64,000 nt of DNA, from contig JADKJH010000001.1 of NCBI GenBank assembly GCA_016722505.1, forward strand, positions 806,001 to 870,000, in the 5' to 3' direction. Under the pieces are notes generated by a model, which saw nothing but the letters and a program-made list of their open reading frames with translations, was not told the DNA's origin and ran no database searches. Below, piece by piece: positions 52,587-61,286 of this stretch (positions within the stretch are counted from its first letter, which is position 1; every line of letters starts with the position of its first letter). Position numbers and translations under genes: made by a program. This DNA comes from Holophagaceae bacterium (GTDB lineage Bacteria > Acidobacteriota > Holophagae > Holophagales > Holophagaceae).

Positions 52587-52964
52587 ATGGAAACGCCCCG
52601 CCGATACCCGCGAATCAGCGTTGTGGATGGGCATGTGAGCGCCTCTTTAAGAGTCAAGGACAAGCATTTGGCGGGCATCCGGGTCACCAGCTTGAGCCTG
52701 GGGGGCCTCTTCCTCTTCATTGACACCAGCCACACGGCCGGCGTGGTGGCAGGTCGGCGCATCGAGGATCTAATCCTGCATCACCCTGACCTGCCCGCGA
52801 CCCCGATGAGCGCAACGGTGATGCGGACCCTAGGGGGCGGAGATGGCATGGACATCATGGGCTGCGGCCTCCGCTTTGATTCTTTGTCCGACGAAATGAC
52901 CCAGGCCTTGGGCACCTACATCGAAAGCTGCCTGAAAGAGCATGAGGAACCGTTCATACCTTGA
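52587..52964 (+). CDS. PilZ domain protein (c-di-GMP binding)
   Basis: 125 residues from ATG 52587 with GGAGAG upstream. The N-terminal RRYPRI corresponds to the RxxxR c-di-GMP motif and VTSLSLGGLFLF to the D/NxSxxG motif (Ser in place of the usual Asp/Asn). The remainder is PilZ beta-barrel-like with LHHPDLPATPMSATVMRTL. A longer upstream start (52512) lacks support. It may report c-di-GMP levels; no partner is clear. Confidence 0.75.
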   Translation: METPRRYPRISVVDGHVSASLRVKDKHLAGIRVTSLSLGGLFLFIDTSHTAGVVAGRRIEDLILHHPDLPATPMSATVMRTLGGGDGMDIMGCGLRFDSLSDEMTQALGTYIESCLKEHEEPFIP

Positions 52965-53011
52965 AGGCTGGAATTTCAGGGAAAACGCCATCCACCCTGG
53001 CGTGAGAGCCT

Positions 53012-53494
53012 CTAGGTGGTTTTCACCACATGGGTGCCTGCCAGATAATCGTGGAGGCAGCGCCGGGTGGGACCGAAGATGAAGAATGTGTCTATCAGCC
53101 AGAGCAGGCTCCCCGCCACGCCGAAGAATACACCCGCGACATCGTGGTTCACCCGTGCCATGTACTGAAGAAGCCCGGCCACCATGGGGATTGCGAACTC
53201 GCGGGCAAGTAGCCACCCGATGTGCGGGATCGTCCCATCCGTCCGCATGATGTAAATGCCGACCGCCCTCTTGCCGATGGTCTGTGCCCTGGTCACCAAC
53301 AGCCAGATTTGGATGATCAGGATTCCCAGCCACCCCACCAACAGCACGATAGGGCCTAGGCAAGGAAAGAGGATGAAGGCCAAAGGTGCGAACCAGACAA
53401 GGCCGTCCACAAGGCGCGCTGCAAGACGGCTCACCCGCGTGGCGGCTTCAATCTCGTGAGCGGCTTCGTCGAGATGGGGATTGGGCAAGGACAT
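53012..53494 (-). CDS. RDD family membrane protein
   Basis: 160 residues from ATG 53494. The RDD signature is seen as SRLAARLVDGLVWFAPLAFIL (Arg, Asp), followed by two further helices (PIVLLVGWLGILIIQIWLLV and MVAGLLQYMARVNHDVAGVF) and TIGKRAVGIYIMRTDGT between them. RDD proteins are three-helix inner-membrane proteins, some linked to stress or transport. No specific function is claimed. Confidence 0.8.
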   Translation of the reverse strand: MSLPNPHLDEAAHEIEAATRVSRLAARLVDGLVWFAPLAFILFPCLGPIVLLVGWLGILIIQIWLLVTRAQTIGKRAVGIYIMRTDGTIPHIGWLLAREFAIPMVAGLLQYMARVNHDVAGVFFGVAGSLLWLIDTFFIFGPTRRCLHDYLAGTHVVKTT

Positions 53495-53502
53495 GGCTGA
53501 GC

Positions 53503-53862
53503 CTACCTGGATCCGGAACCCGTCTGGCCGAGGCGGAAATGCTGCCGCATCCGGCGCCCTCGGAATATATAGAGGCACATTGCCGTTGCCGCCGCCACGC
53601 CTCCCAGGATGCCCGCAAGGCGAAGGAATGGCTCTCCCATCTCCCGCCGGGCCTGGATGAGGGTGAAGGCCGCGCGCACCCACTCCAGAGAGCCAAGAAC
53701 CAAACCAAGTTGGAGGATCGTCGCGGCCCAGGGCCTGCGCACCGCAAACAACAACGGGAAAAGGAGCGTGATAACCACGGAGGCCAAGTTTCCGCTTCTC
53801 AGAGCGTGAGCGGCGAGGAGGAGCACCGCAAACAGAATGGGCATGGCCTGGAGCAAAAGCAT
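53503..53862 (-). CDS. Small membrane protein of unknown function
   Basis: 119 residues from ATG 53862 (GGGGAGAACATCC upstream, a good ribosome-binding site). Earlier in-frame ATGs would overlap the GNAT gene. Four hydrophobic segments (LLLQAMPILFAVLLLAAHAL, VVITLLFPLLFAV, AATILQLGLVLGSLEWV, LAGILGGVAAATAMCLYIF) predict a polytopic inner-membrane protein. No family was recognised. It lies 8 bases before the RDD gene. Confidence 0.65.
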   Translation of the reverse strand: MLLLQAMPILFAVLLLAAHALRSGNLASVVITLLFPLLFAVRRPWAATILQLGLVLGSLEWVRAAFTLIQARREMGEPFLRLAGILGGVAAATAMCLYIFRGRRMRQHFRLGQTGSGSR

Positions 53863-53881
53863 GGATGTTCTCCCCGTGAAG

Positions 53882-54424
53882 TCAGGCATTTGCAATGAAA
53901 CCCGGCTGGTCATCCGCAGATCTCCATTCGTAGATGGCATCCAGCAGTCCGCCTGGATGGGATGGGCCGGATCCCGCCAACCGGAACCCAAGTTTATTTA
54001 GGAGATGGATGGAACGAACATTGCCGGGGGAAACCAGGGCCAGGATTCTCGGGAAGCCATGCGACAGGACACCAGACTCCAGCGTGGCCGCTGCGGCTTC
54101 GCTGGCGTAGCCTTTCCCCCAGAATTCCGGTAGAAATGCGTATCCAAGGTCTGGGTCTTGTTCTGGTTTTCGGCGCAGAAGGCCACACATGCCTATGGGG
54201 CGTCCAATCCCCCTGATTTCCACACACACAAGTCCGTGGCCGTGAAGGCCATAGCTTCGGATAGGACCGTCCAGAAGGTAGTTTGTGGCTTGTTCTAGAG
54301 TCCGCACACCCTTGTCCCCGATGTAGCGGAGAAAGGATGGATCAGTCAGGAGCCGCTGGATGAATTCCGCATCATCCAAAATGAAAGGGCGAAGCACCAG
54401 GCGTTCGGTTTCCAGAATTTTCAT
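53882..54424 (-). CDS. GNAT-family N-acetyltransferase (RimJ/RimL-like)
   Basis: 180 residues from ATG 54424: ETERLVLRPFILDDAEFIQRLLTDPSFLRYIG, then GLVCVEIRGIGRPIGMCGLLRR, GYAFLPEFWGKGYASEAAAATLESGV and LNKLGFRLAGSG. The Q/GxxGxG-type acetyl-CoA loop is FWGKGYASEA. This is the RimJ/RimL-type GNAT fold, acetylating a protein N-terminus or small amine. The substrate is not inferable. Confidence 0.8.
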   Translation of the reverse strand: MKILETERLVLRPFILDDAEFIQRLLTDPSFLRYIGDKGVRTLEQATNYLLDGPIRSYGLHGHGLVCVEIRGIGRPIGMCGLLRRKPEQDPDLGYAFLPEFWGKGYASEAAAATLESGVLSHGFPRILALVSPGNVRSIHLLNKLGFRLAGSGPSHPGGLLDAIYEWRSADDQPGFIANA

Positions 54425-54446
54425 ACTTACGACCGGCACTGCGGAC

Positions 54447-56912
54447 TCATCCCAAGGGTTCCTCATAGCCACATCCGGGATTTGGGCAGAGCAGCACCTG
54501 GATCGGTTCTTTGCCACGAGGCTTGCGTGTTTTTTCCGTAAGGAAGGGGCTCTTGCATTTGGGGCAGGCCCTGGCGACAGGCTTGTCCCAGGCGGTGAAA
54601 TCACATTTCGGGTAGTTGGTGCATCCGTAGAAGACTTTGCCGAACCGGGTCTTGCGGGGGCTCAGGTCCCCACCGCACTTGGGACATGGGATGCCCAATA
54701 TTTCCTTCTTCACGGTCTTGCAGGCGGGGTAGTCAATGCAGCAGATGAACTCGCCGTAGCGGCCATGGCGCTTGACGAACTCCTTGCCGCAGGTGGGGCA
54801 TTTCTCACCCGTTGGAACGTCGGCGGGAATGGGAATACCTTTTGGATCCGCCTTGCGGATCCCCTTGCATTTAGGGTAGTTGGTGCAGGCCCAGAACGGG
54901 CCCCATTGCCCTTTGCGAAGCGCCATGGGCGTGGCGCCGCAAAGCGGGCACTCCGGCGCATCCTCGGGTTCGTCCATGGCTTCGACTTCGGCGGTGTAGT
55001 CGCACTTGTCCTCGGGCTTATCAGCGTGGTAATTCGTGCAGCCGAAAAAGAGGCCGTTCTTGCCGATGCGCTTCAACAGCGGCGCGCCGCACTTCGGACA
55101 AGCTTCCCCTGAAGGCACGCCTGCCTTCAGATTCTGCATATTCTTGCCCGCATCGGCCAGGGACTGCTCGAAGGGCCCGTAGAAATCCTTCATCGCCTTG
55201 AGGAAGGTCAATGAACCCTCTTCCACGCGGTCCAGATTGGCTTCGAGCCCGCTCGTGTATTTCGGGTTCATGAGCTCGTGGAAGCCCTGCACCAGCAGGT
55301 CCGTCACCACGCAACCCAACTCCGAAGGTTTGAAGCGGCCCTCGTGCTTTTTTACGTAATCGCGGTCCTGGATGGTGGAGATGATGCTTGCATACGTGGA
55401 GGGGCGTCCGATGCCATCTTCTTCGAGTTCCTTCACCAACGTGGCTTCATTGAAACGGGTCGGCGGCTTCGTGAACTGCTGGTCGGTTTCCAGCGTCTCG
55501 AGCTTCAGGGCCTCGCCCAATTCCAGCGGCGGCAGGCCGACCTTTTCATCATCGTCCTCCCCATCGGTCTTGGTGGCATCCTGGATGGCCTCAGCGTCTG
55601 TTTCTTTTTTGTCCGCGCGATAGACCACCAGCCACCCGGGGAATCGCTCGATCTCGCCCTTGGCTTCAAACATGGCTTCTTCGCCATTCGCGAGGGCTGA
55701 GGACGCGTCCACGACCGTCTCATCAAAGCGCGCGGCTTCCATTTGCGAGGCTATGGTGCGCCGCCAGATGAGCGAGTAAAGGCGGAATTGATCGGGCTCC
55801 AGGTGCTCTCTAAGTGATTCCGGGGTGCGCGTGACATCGGTAGGGCGGATGGCTTCATGGGCATCCTGGGCACCGGCTTTGCCGACGTAGATCCGGGCTT
55901 TGGCCGGCAGATATTCTTTTCCGTATTTTTGGGTGATGAAGCTCCGGGAGGCCTCGATGGCTTCGGGCGCCAAGCGCGGCGAATCCGTTCTCATGTACGT
56001 GATGAGGCCGATGGGTCCTTCTCCGAAATCAAGACCTTCGTAGAGCCGCTGGGCATTCTGCATGGTGCGGCTGACGCTCATTTTGAGCTTTTGGGCCGCC
56101 TCCTGCTGCAACCGGGCGGTGGTGAAAGGCGGCGGGGGATTGCGTTTCTTCTCCTTGGTCTCCAGGCCCGTGACTTTCCAGGAGGTTTTTAGAATCTGAT
56201 CGCGAAGGCTGTGGGCCTGGCTCTCGCTATCCACTCTGCGTTTGGTTTCCTTATTGCCGGACTGCAAGGTCTGGTTGCTGAGTTTGACCAACCGCATCCA
56301 GAAATTCGGCGGCAGCTTGGCGCTGAACTGGCCTTTGAGCACCCAATATTCCACAGCCTTGAAGGCCTGGATTTCCCGCTCGCGGTCCACGATGAGCCGC
56401 ACCGTGACGCTCTGCACCCGGCCCGCCGAGAGCCCGCGCCGGACTTTGTCCCACAACACCTGGCTCACCTTGTAGCCCACGAGCCGGTCCAGCACGCGTC
56501 GGGCACGCTGCGCATCCACCAGCTTCTTGTTGATGACCGTGGGATTGGCCATGGCCTTCTGGATGCCGGCTGGCGTGATCTCATTGAACAACACCCGCGA
56601 TACAGCCAGGGATTTCGGGGGCTTGATGGCCTCCAGCAGATGCCAGGAGATGGCTTCACCTTCGCGATCAGGGTCAGTGGCGAGAATCAATTCACTGGCG
56701 CCTTTGGCCGAGGCCCGGAGTTCGGCGACCACTTTGGCCTTGGCGGGGGAAATTTCATATTCCTCCTGGAAACCATGCTCGATATCCACCCCGAGTTTCT
56801 TGGGCAGATCCCGGATGTGGCCGACGGAAGCCTTCACCGTATAGCCCTTGCCCAGGTATTTAGCGATGGTCTTGGCCTTTGAGGGGCTTTCGACGATGAC
56901 GAGCTTGGTCAA
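54447..56912 (-). CDS. topA: DNA topoisomerase I
   Basis: 821 residues starting with TTG at 56912 (AGGAG seven bases upstream). Toprim motifs: LVIVESPSKAKTIAKYLG and LATDPDREGEAISWHLL. The catalytic tyrosine lies in GLITYMRTDS. The C-terminus has five zinc-ribbon units (CPKCGAPLL, CPLCGATPM, CPTCGKEF, CPKCGGDLSP, CPKCKSPFL). It relaxes negative supercoils. A longer frame to 56981 lacks a Shine-Dalgarno. Confidence 0.93.
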   Translation of the reverse strand: MTKLVIVESPSKAKTIAKYLGKGYTVKASVGHIRDLPKKLGVDIEHGFQEEYEISPAKAKVVAELRASAKGASELILATDPDREGEAISWHLLEAIKPPKSLAVSRVLFNEITPAGIQKAMANPTVINKKLVDAQRARRVLDRLVGYKVSQVLWDKVRRGLSAGRVQSVTVRLIVDREREIQAFKAVEYWVLKGQFSAKLPPNFWMRLVKLSNQTLQSGNKETKRRVDSESQAHSLRDQILKTSWKVTGLETKEKKRNPPPPFTTARLQQEAAQKLKMSVSRTMQNAQRLYEGLDFGEGPIGLITYMRTDSPRLAPEAIEASRSFITQKYGKEYLPAKARIYVGKAGAQDAHEAIRPTDVTRTPESLREHLEPDQFRLYSLIWRRTIASQMEAARFDETVVDASSALANGEEAMFEAKGEIERFPGWLVVYRADKKETDAEAIQDATKTDGEDDDEKVGLPPLELGEALKLETLETDQQFTKPPTRFNEATLVKELEEDGIGRPSTYASIISTIQDRDYVKKHEGRFKPSELGCVVTDLLVQGFHELMNPKYTSGLEANLDRVEEGSLTFLKAMKDFYGPFEQSLADAGKNMQNLKAGVPSGEACPKCGAPLLKRIGKNGLFFGCTNYHADKPEDKCDYTAEVEAMDEPEDAPECPLCGATPMALRKGQWGPFWACTNYPKCKGIRKADPKGIPIPADVPTGEKCPTCGKEFVKRHGRYGEFICCIDYPACKTVKKEILGIPCPKCGGDLSPRKTRFGKVFYGCTNYPKCDFTAWDKPVARACPKCKSPFLTEKTRKPRGKEPIQVLLCPNPGCGYEEPLG

Positions 56913-57024
56913 GGGAGACTCCTGGAAGGGCGTACAAGGTTTGGATGATGGAACAAAGGACTGGAGGGTTGTCAAGCCCAAGGATCAAATTCGGATTTCT
57001 TTCCCCGTAGGGGGAAGTTTTTAT

Positions 57025-57846
57025 TCAAGGCAATTCCGCCAGATCCTCCAGCAGATCGGACGCCGAACGGCAGATACGCGCGGAGCCTTCCCGAAGCAAA
57101 GAATTCGGGCCCTCGCTGAGCGGGTCCTCGGGGTTCCCAGGCACTACCCAGAGTTCTTTACCGTGATCCAGGGCCAGCTTGGCAGTGACGAGGGAACCGC
57201 TCCTGAGCTTGGCTTCGATCACCAGCACTCCCCTGCTCCAGGCCGCCAACAGGAGATTGCGCCTTGGGAAATGCCACTTTAGAGGCTGGGCATCCGGGGG
57301 AAATGGGGTGATCACCCCACCCCCAGAATCCACGATGCGGTCCATGAGGTTCGCGTGTTCTTTTGGATAGGGGTGGTCCAACCCCGAGCCCATGATTCCC
57401 CACGTAGGACCCGCCTCGAGCGAGCCTGCATGGGCAGCGCCGTCGATGCCGCGCGCCAAGCCGGAAAGCACGCTCACGCCTTTTTCTGTGAGTTGGCGGC
57501 TCCAGTTCCGCGCCCGCTCGCGGCCTACAAGGCTGGGCGTACGGGTGCCCACCACTGCGATGCGAAGCCCAGGCGGAGGCAAGGTCCCGCGCACCCACAG
57601 CGCTACGGCATAGGGCAATGGTTCAAAGAAGGCGCTGGCGCCTTCGTCTCCGGGCAACACAAGCCTGGCATTCCGGCGGTAGGCTTCGTCGCGGAAGCTG
57701 GATAGGTCCAAAGCCATTAATTGCGAAGCCTCTGGAGCATTAAGATTGATCGGCCCGCCATTCTGGAAGCGCTCCCAGATACGCGCTTTTTCCTGCTCCG
57801 GCCATGGCAGCACAGCGAAGGCAAGCGCAAGTCGGGCCGGATTCAT
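57025..57846 (-). CDS. dprA: DNA-processing protein DprA
   Basis: 273 residues from ATG 57846. The Rossmann-like DprA domain has VVGTRTPSLVGRERARNWSR, SGLARGIDGAAHAGSLEAGP, GSGLDHPYPKEHANLMDRI and VIEAKLRSGSLVTAKLALDHG. DprA loads RecA on incoming single-stranded DNA during transformation. The C-terminal winged-helix domain is short. It lies 112 bases upstream of topA on the same strand. An upstream frame to 57960 would run into the opposite-strand rpmB region. Confidence 0.88.
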   Translation of the reverse strand: MNPARLALAFAVLPWPEQEKARIWERFQNGGPINLNAPEASQLMALDLSSFRDEAYRRNARLVLPGDEGASAFFEPLPYAVALWVRGTLPPPGLRIAVVGTRTPSLVGRERARNWSRQLTEKGVSVLSGLARGIDGAAHAGSLEAGPTWGIMGSGLDHPYPKEHANLMDRIVDSGGGVITPFPPDAQPLKWHFPRRNLLLAAWSRGVLVIEAKLRSGSLVTAKLALDHGKELWVVPGNPEDPLSEGPNSLLREGSARICRSASDLLEDLAELP

Positions 57847-57958
57847 GAGACTCAAAGCGAGATTCTTCCTTGAAAAGAAAGGGGAAGTTGGTAGACTACT
57901 CCTTCTGTTGTGCATCGCTTTGTCATATCTAGGTTTTTCCTGTCCTATCGAGGTTCCC

Positions 57959-58186
57959 ATGGCCCGTCAGTGTGAGATTTGCGGTAAAAAGCCCCAATTC
58001 GGGAACAACGTCTCCCATTCCAACAACATCACCAAGCGCCGGTGGAACCCGAATCTGCAGAACGCCCGCGCGCTGGTCAATGGTGTGGCCAAGCAGCTTC
58101 GCGTCTGCACCGCCTGCCTGCAGGCGGGCAAGGTCGTGAAGGCTCCCCGCGGACTCAACAGCTCCACCAAGCGCACGGCCGCTTAA
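57959..58186 (+). CDS. rpmB: 50S ribosomal protein L28
   Basis: 75 residues: MARQCEICGKKPQFGNNVSH, then NITKRRWNPNLQNARALVNG and LRVCTACLQAGKVVK. Two CXXC pairs (CEIC, CTAC) are of the zinc-binding type. The start is ATG 57959. A palindrome follows 14 bases after the stop. Confidence 0.95.
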   Translation: MARQCEICGKKPQFGNNVSHSNNITKRRWNPNLQNARALVNGVAKQLRVCTACLQAGKVVKAPRGLNSSTKRTAA

Positions 58187-58199
58187 TTGATTTCTTTCT

Positions 58200-58233
58200 A
58201 CGGAAAAGGCGGCCGGATGGCCGCCTTTTCCGT
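58200..58233 (+). terminator. Probable terminator of rpmB
   Basis: A perfect 15-bp stem (58200-58214 with 58219-58233) with GGAT loop, containing AAAA and TTTT runs near the base, 14 bases after the stop codon. Confidence 0.8.
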
Positions 58234-58298
58234 TCATGCCATCCGAGCCGATAGGATTGGGTGATGCTCCCTCCGATCTTCAGCCTTCGCCTTTCCCT

Positions 58299-58994
58299 AT
58301 GATCCTTGGCCTCGACACCGCCACTGAAATCCTCCACCTGGCGCTGGTGGACCGGGAGCGCACGTGGACCAAGCGGGTTGTGGTAGGCGTCGGCCGCAGC
58401 CACAGTGTTTCCCTGCTGCCTTCATTGAACGCCTTAATGGCCGAGGCTGGAGCCTCGGTGGCGGATCTGACTGGCGTCTGCTGCTGCGCGGGCCCAGGGG
58501 GATTCACCAGCATCCGCATCGGCGTGGCTACCGCAGAGGGCCTGGCGCTGACGGGCCTTCCCACCTGGGGGTTTTCTTCTTTCCTGCTGCGTGCGCATGC
58601 CCTTGAACAAGCCGGTATCACCGGATCATTTTGGGTGTTGCTGGATGGCCAGCGGAATGAAGCATTCATTCAAAGATGGGAGGGGACTGAAGCAACCAAT
58701 GAGGCCCGGAAGACTCCCCTGACAGCTGTTCGCGAGCTCATTGGACCCGAGCCTTGGTGGGCGCCCTCCACCTTGTTGCCGAAACTCGTGGAGCAGCTTC
58801 CGCCCCCGGTAAAATTGGAGGATGAAGGTGAGTCCATGCAGGCTGGGCTTGTTTCTCTCTGCCGCAAGCTGCCCGCTCTTGAACCGGAAAATCCGATCCA
58901 ACCCTTCTATCTGCGCGAGACCGATGCAGAAGTGAATTTCCCTGAAGCTTCGGCCCACTTGGGCGATGCGCTCCGCAAAGGCATTCCACGTTGA
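58299..58994 (+). CDS. tsaB: tRNA threonylcarbamoyladenosine biosynthesis protein TsaB
   Basis: 231 residues from ATG 58299: MILGLDTATEILHLALVD, RSHSVSLLPSLNALMAEAG and CAGPGGFTSIRIGVATAEGLAL, the inactive YeaZ/TsaB actin-like fold that scaffolds TsaD. It contributes to t6A modification of tRNA. An upstream frame to 58236 is open but lacks a good start. The TTG start of rimI overlaps its stop. Confidence 0.88.
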   Translation: MILGLDTATEILHLALVDRERTWTKRVVVGVGRSHSVSLLPSLNALMAEAGASVADLTGVCCCAGPGGFTSIRIGVATAEGLALTGLPTWGFSSFLLRAHALEQAGITGSFWVLLDGQRNEAFIQRWEGTEATNEARKTPLTAVRELIGPEPWWAPSTLLPKLVEQLPPPVKLEDEGESMQAGLVSLCRKLPALEPENPIQPFYLRETDAEVNFPEASAHLGDALRKGIPR

Positions 58995-59428
58995 GCGGAA
59001 TGAATGAGCTTTTCCACCTGGGTCCGGGGTCCAATTCGCCTGCTTGGGTAGAGCAACTGGACCGGGATTGTTTTACCGAGCCTTGGGGCGAGCTTGCGGA
59101 TCATGAGCAGGCCTGGGGATTCAAGAATGATGCCTTCGCCATATGGTCCCTCCATGCCGTAGTGGCCGAAGCGGAATTGCTCCGCATCGCCGTGGATCCG
59201 CGCCATCGTGGGCGCGGCCTGGGGCGGGCCTTGCTGGACGCCTGCGAAGCCGAGTTGATCCGCATGGGGTTCACCACCTTGTTGCTGGAAGTGCGCGTGT
59301 CCAACGCGGCGGGCCGCGCACTCTACGAAGCTTCCGGATGGAAACAGGACGGCCTGCGCAAGGCATACTACAAAAATGGAGAAGACGCGGCCCTATACCG
59401 CAAAATATTAGGAGCCGTGCCAAAATAA
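58991..59428 (+). CDS. rimI: Ribosomal-protein-alanine N-acetyltransferase RimI-like
   Basis: 145 residues starting at TTG 58991, overlapping the tsaB stop; ATG 59000 is an alternative. The GNAT core is LLRIAVDPRHRGRGLGRALLDACEAELIRMG, then LLLEVRVSNAAGRALYEASGWKQDGLRKAYY, the RimI pattern. The tsaB-rimI pairing is common in bacteria and supports the name. A terminator overlaps its 3' end. Confidence 0.85.
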   Translation: MSGMNELFHLGPGSNSPAWVEQLDRDCFTEPWGELADHEQAWGFKNDAFAIWSLHAVVAEAELLRIAVDPRHRGRGLGRALLDACEAELIRMGFTTLLLEVRVSNAAGRALYEASGWKQDGLRKAYYKNGEDAALYRKILGAVPK

Positions 59429-59451
59429 CCTGTGCATTTCAGGTTATTTTG
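59421..59451 (+). terminator. Terminator after rimI
   Basis: A 12-bp perfect stem (59421-59432 with 59440-59451), 7-base loop, ending TTATTTTG. It begins in the last codons of rimI. Confidence 0.75.
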
Positions 59452-59500
59452 CTACGGCGCCTGTCATGAAAGCCAATCTGAAAACCTGAAATAGGAGGTT

Positions 59501-60755
59501 TTAGGAAAACGCCGGAATGGGTGTGAGCTGGACCATCAGACCGAGTTTTTCGAGGTCGCGAATGTGCCTCTGGATGCTACGGTGGCGGGACTTAGAGGAG
59601 GGAGGTTGGGAGATGGGTTCCTGGTAGGTGGCGCCTTTGCTCATCAGGCGGTAGATGATCACCGCGAGTTTTCTAGCGATCGCCATCAGTGCCTTCTTCT
59701 TGCTTCCAATCTGGGCGCAGAGGTGGCGGTATTTGCCCCCGAGGTGGCAGTCTTTCGCCTTCACGGCGGCGATGGCGCATTCCATCAAGGCGCTGCAAAG
59801 GTACGGGTTCCCCTTTCGGGCGGCGGCGCGCATATTTTTGCCTCCACTCTCTCGGCACCCAGGTGCTACGCCCGCCCAGGCGGATAGGTGTTTCTCGGTG
59901 GGCCACATGCTCATGTCCACACCGATCTCGGCAAGGATCACACACGCGGATGTGAGGCTGATGCCGGGAATACTCATCAGCAACTCCAGCTGCAGCCAGA
60001 GGGGCCATCTGCGCTGCGATGAGCCCCTCCACATCCTGGATGTTTTCCTCCACGACTTCCAGCCGCTTGAGTTGCAGCGCCAGCAGCTTCCTGGGAACCG
60101 GGAACAGGGGCGCTTCCAGGGCCGCCGTCAGCATCCCCAGTTTCTTCTTCACAGAGTGGTGGATGAGCTTGGGGAGTTCGTCCACGACGCTCCGTCCTTC
60201 CGCCAGGGATTCCAGAATCGCCATGCCGGATGTGCCGAACACATTGCTCAGCACGGTTCCCAAGGTGACCCCCTGACGTGCGAGAAGCCGCTGGACTTCA
60301 TTGCGCATGCTGGTCCGCGCTTGGATGAGCTGACGACGAAACCGCGTCAGTTCCCGGGCATCGCGGAATTCCTGCTTGGGCACGAAGCTTGGGCGAATGA
60401 GGTCGTGCCGCACCAGGCCCGCGATCCACCTCGCATCCTTGCGGTCGGTCTTATGGCCGCGCAGGTTTTGCATGTGGTTCGGATTCCCCACGGTCATCTG
60501 GACGTGGCCTTCCAGTGCCGCGAAAACGGGCATCCAATACACGCCCGTGGCCTCCATCCCCACCGCCTGGCAGCCACTGGCGAAGAGCCAATCCCGAAGC
60601 TCTCTCAGGCCCTGTAGAGCCGTGGGGAAACTCCGCTCTTCGTAGCGAGGCCCGCCACTGGGGCCAGAGCGCACCAGGCAGGCCACGAGGATGGCCGAGT
60701 GGACATCCAGCCCGCAAGCCACGGGATGGATGACTTCAGCGACTTCCCGGTCCAT
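59501..60755 (-). mobile_element. IS110-family transposase, one frameshift
   Basis: From ATG 60755 the first frame reads VACGLDVHSAILVACLV (DEDD motif start), GMEATGVYWMPVFAALEG and NPNHMQNLRGHKTDRKDARW, to MAPLAAAG; the rest (LLMSIPGISLTSACVILAE, LSAWAGVAPGCRESGGK, KYRHLCAQIG) lies in another frame from about 60000. These are the DEDD and Transposase_20 domains of IS110. One base near the GGGG run at 60001-60004 would join them into about 417 residues. Element ends were not found; IS110 elements often lack terminal repeats. Confidence 0.8.
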
Positions 60756-61286
60756 GGACCTCCTCTCGAAAAGGGAGGGATGTCCGATGCACGGGCGAAT
60801 GAACAGCGACACTGTCATCCGTGCAGACTCTTCCAAGTCGCAACACAATGTGATACCACTACCCGTGCGGGCCAGTCTTATGTGCGGAGTTTCCACTGCC
60901 ATAGGAGCCGCGGCCACCATTTAGGACATCCCTCAAGATGAGCCTGCGCCGCTTGGCCCGCACCTATCAAACCCATACCCTCAAACTATTAACGCCCACT
61001 CTGGGCTTTCAGCCCACGTGATGCCCCGCAGGGGCAACGAGTCTTATGTCGGCCGCAGGCCGACGCGATGGCTGGTGGACCGAGCAAAGTCGGAGGTGTT
61101 GCGCTACGGCTCCTCCAGCTATCGGGCGCAGTGCGCCCTCCCACTCGCGGCGCTCGTGGACCCGGAGCCTCTATGTCGGAGCGTTAGCAGGTCAACCAGA
61201 TTATTTTGCTCCAACGACTTGGGGTAGGCTGGCAGCATGCATCGCCTCCACTGTGAACCCGCACTGCGCCGGCTGAGGACTGGATC
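60756..61286. other. Gene-free spacer with palindromes and a dispersed repeat
   Basis: The first part is upstream of the transposase gene and may include the element's end. Small hairpins (GGGCTTTCAGCCC and GCCCCGCAGGGGC) lie at 61003-61037, and the 61-bp dispersed repeat at 61043-61103. The rest, to the NtrY-like start at 61287, holds no convincing gene. Confidence 0.5.
61043..61103. repeat. 61-bp dispersed repeat, copy 1 (plus orientation)
   Basis: Matches the reverse complement of 63519-63579 with about five mismatches. Includes the palindrome GTCGGCCGCAGGCCGAC at 61048-61064. Confidence 0.85.

Noticed and set aside
59452..61042. Terminal inverted repeats of the IS110-type element
   Set aside because: No convincing matching ends were found, as expected for many IS110 members.
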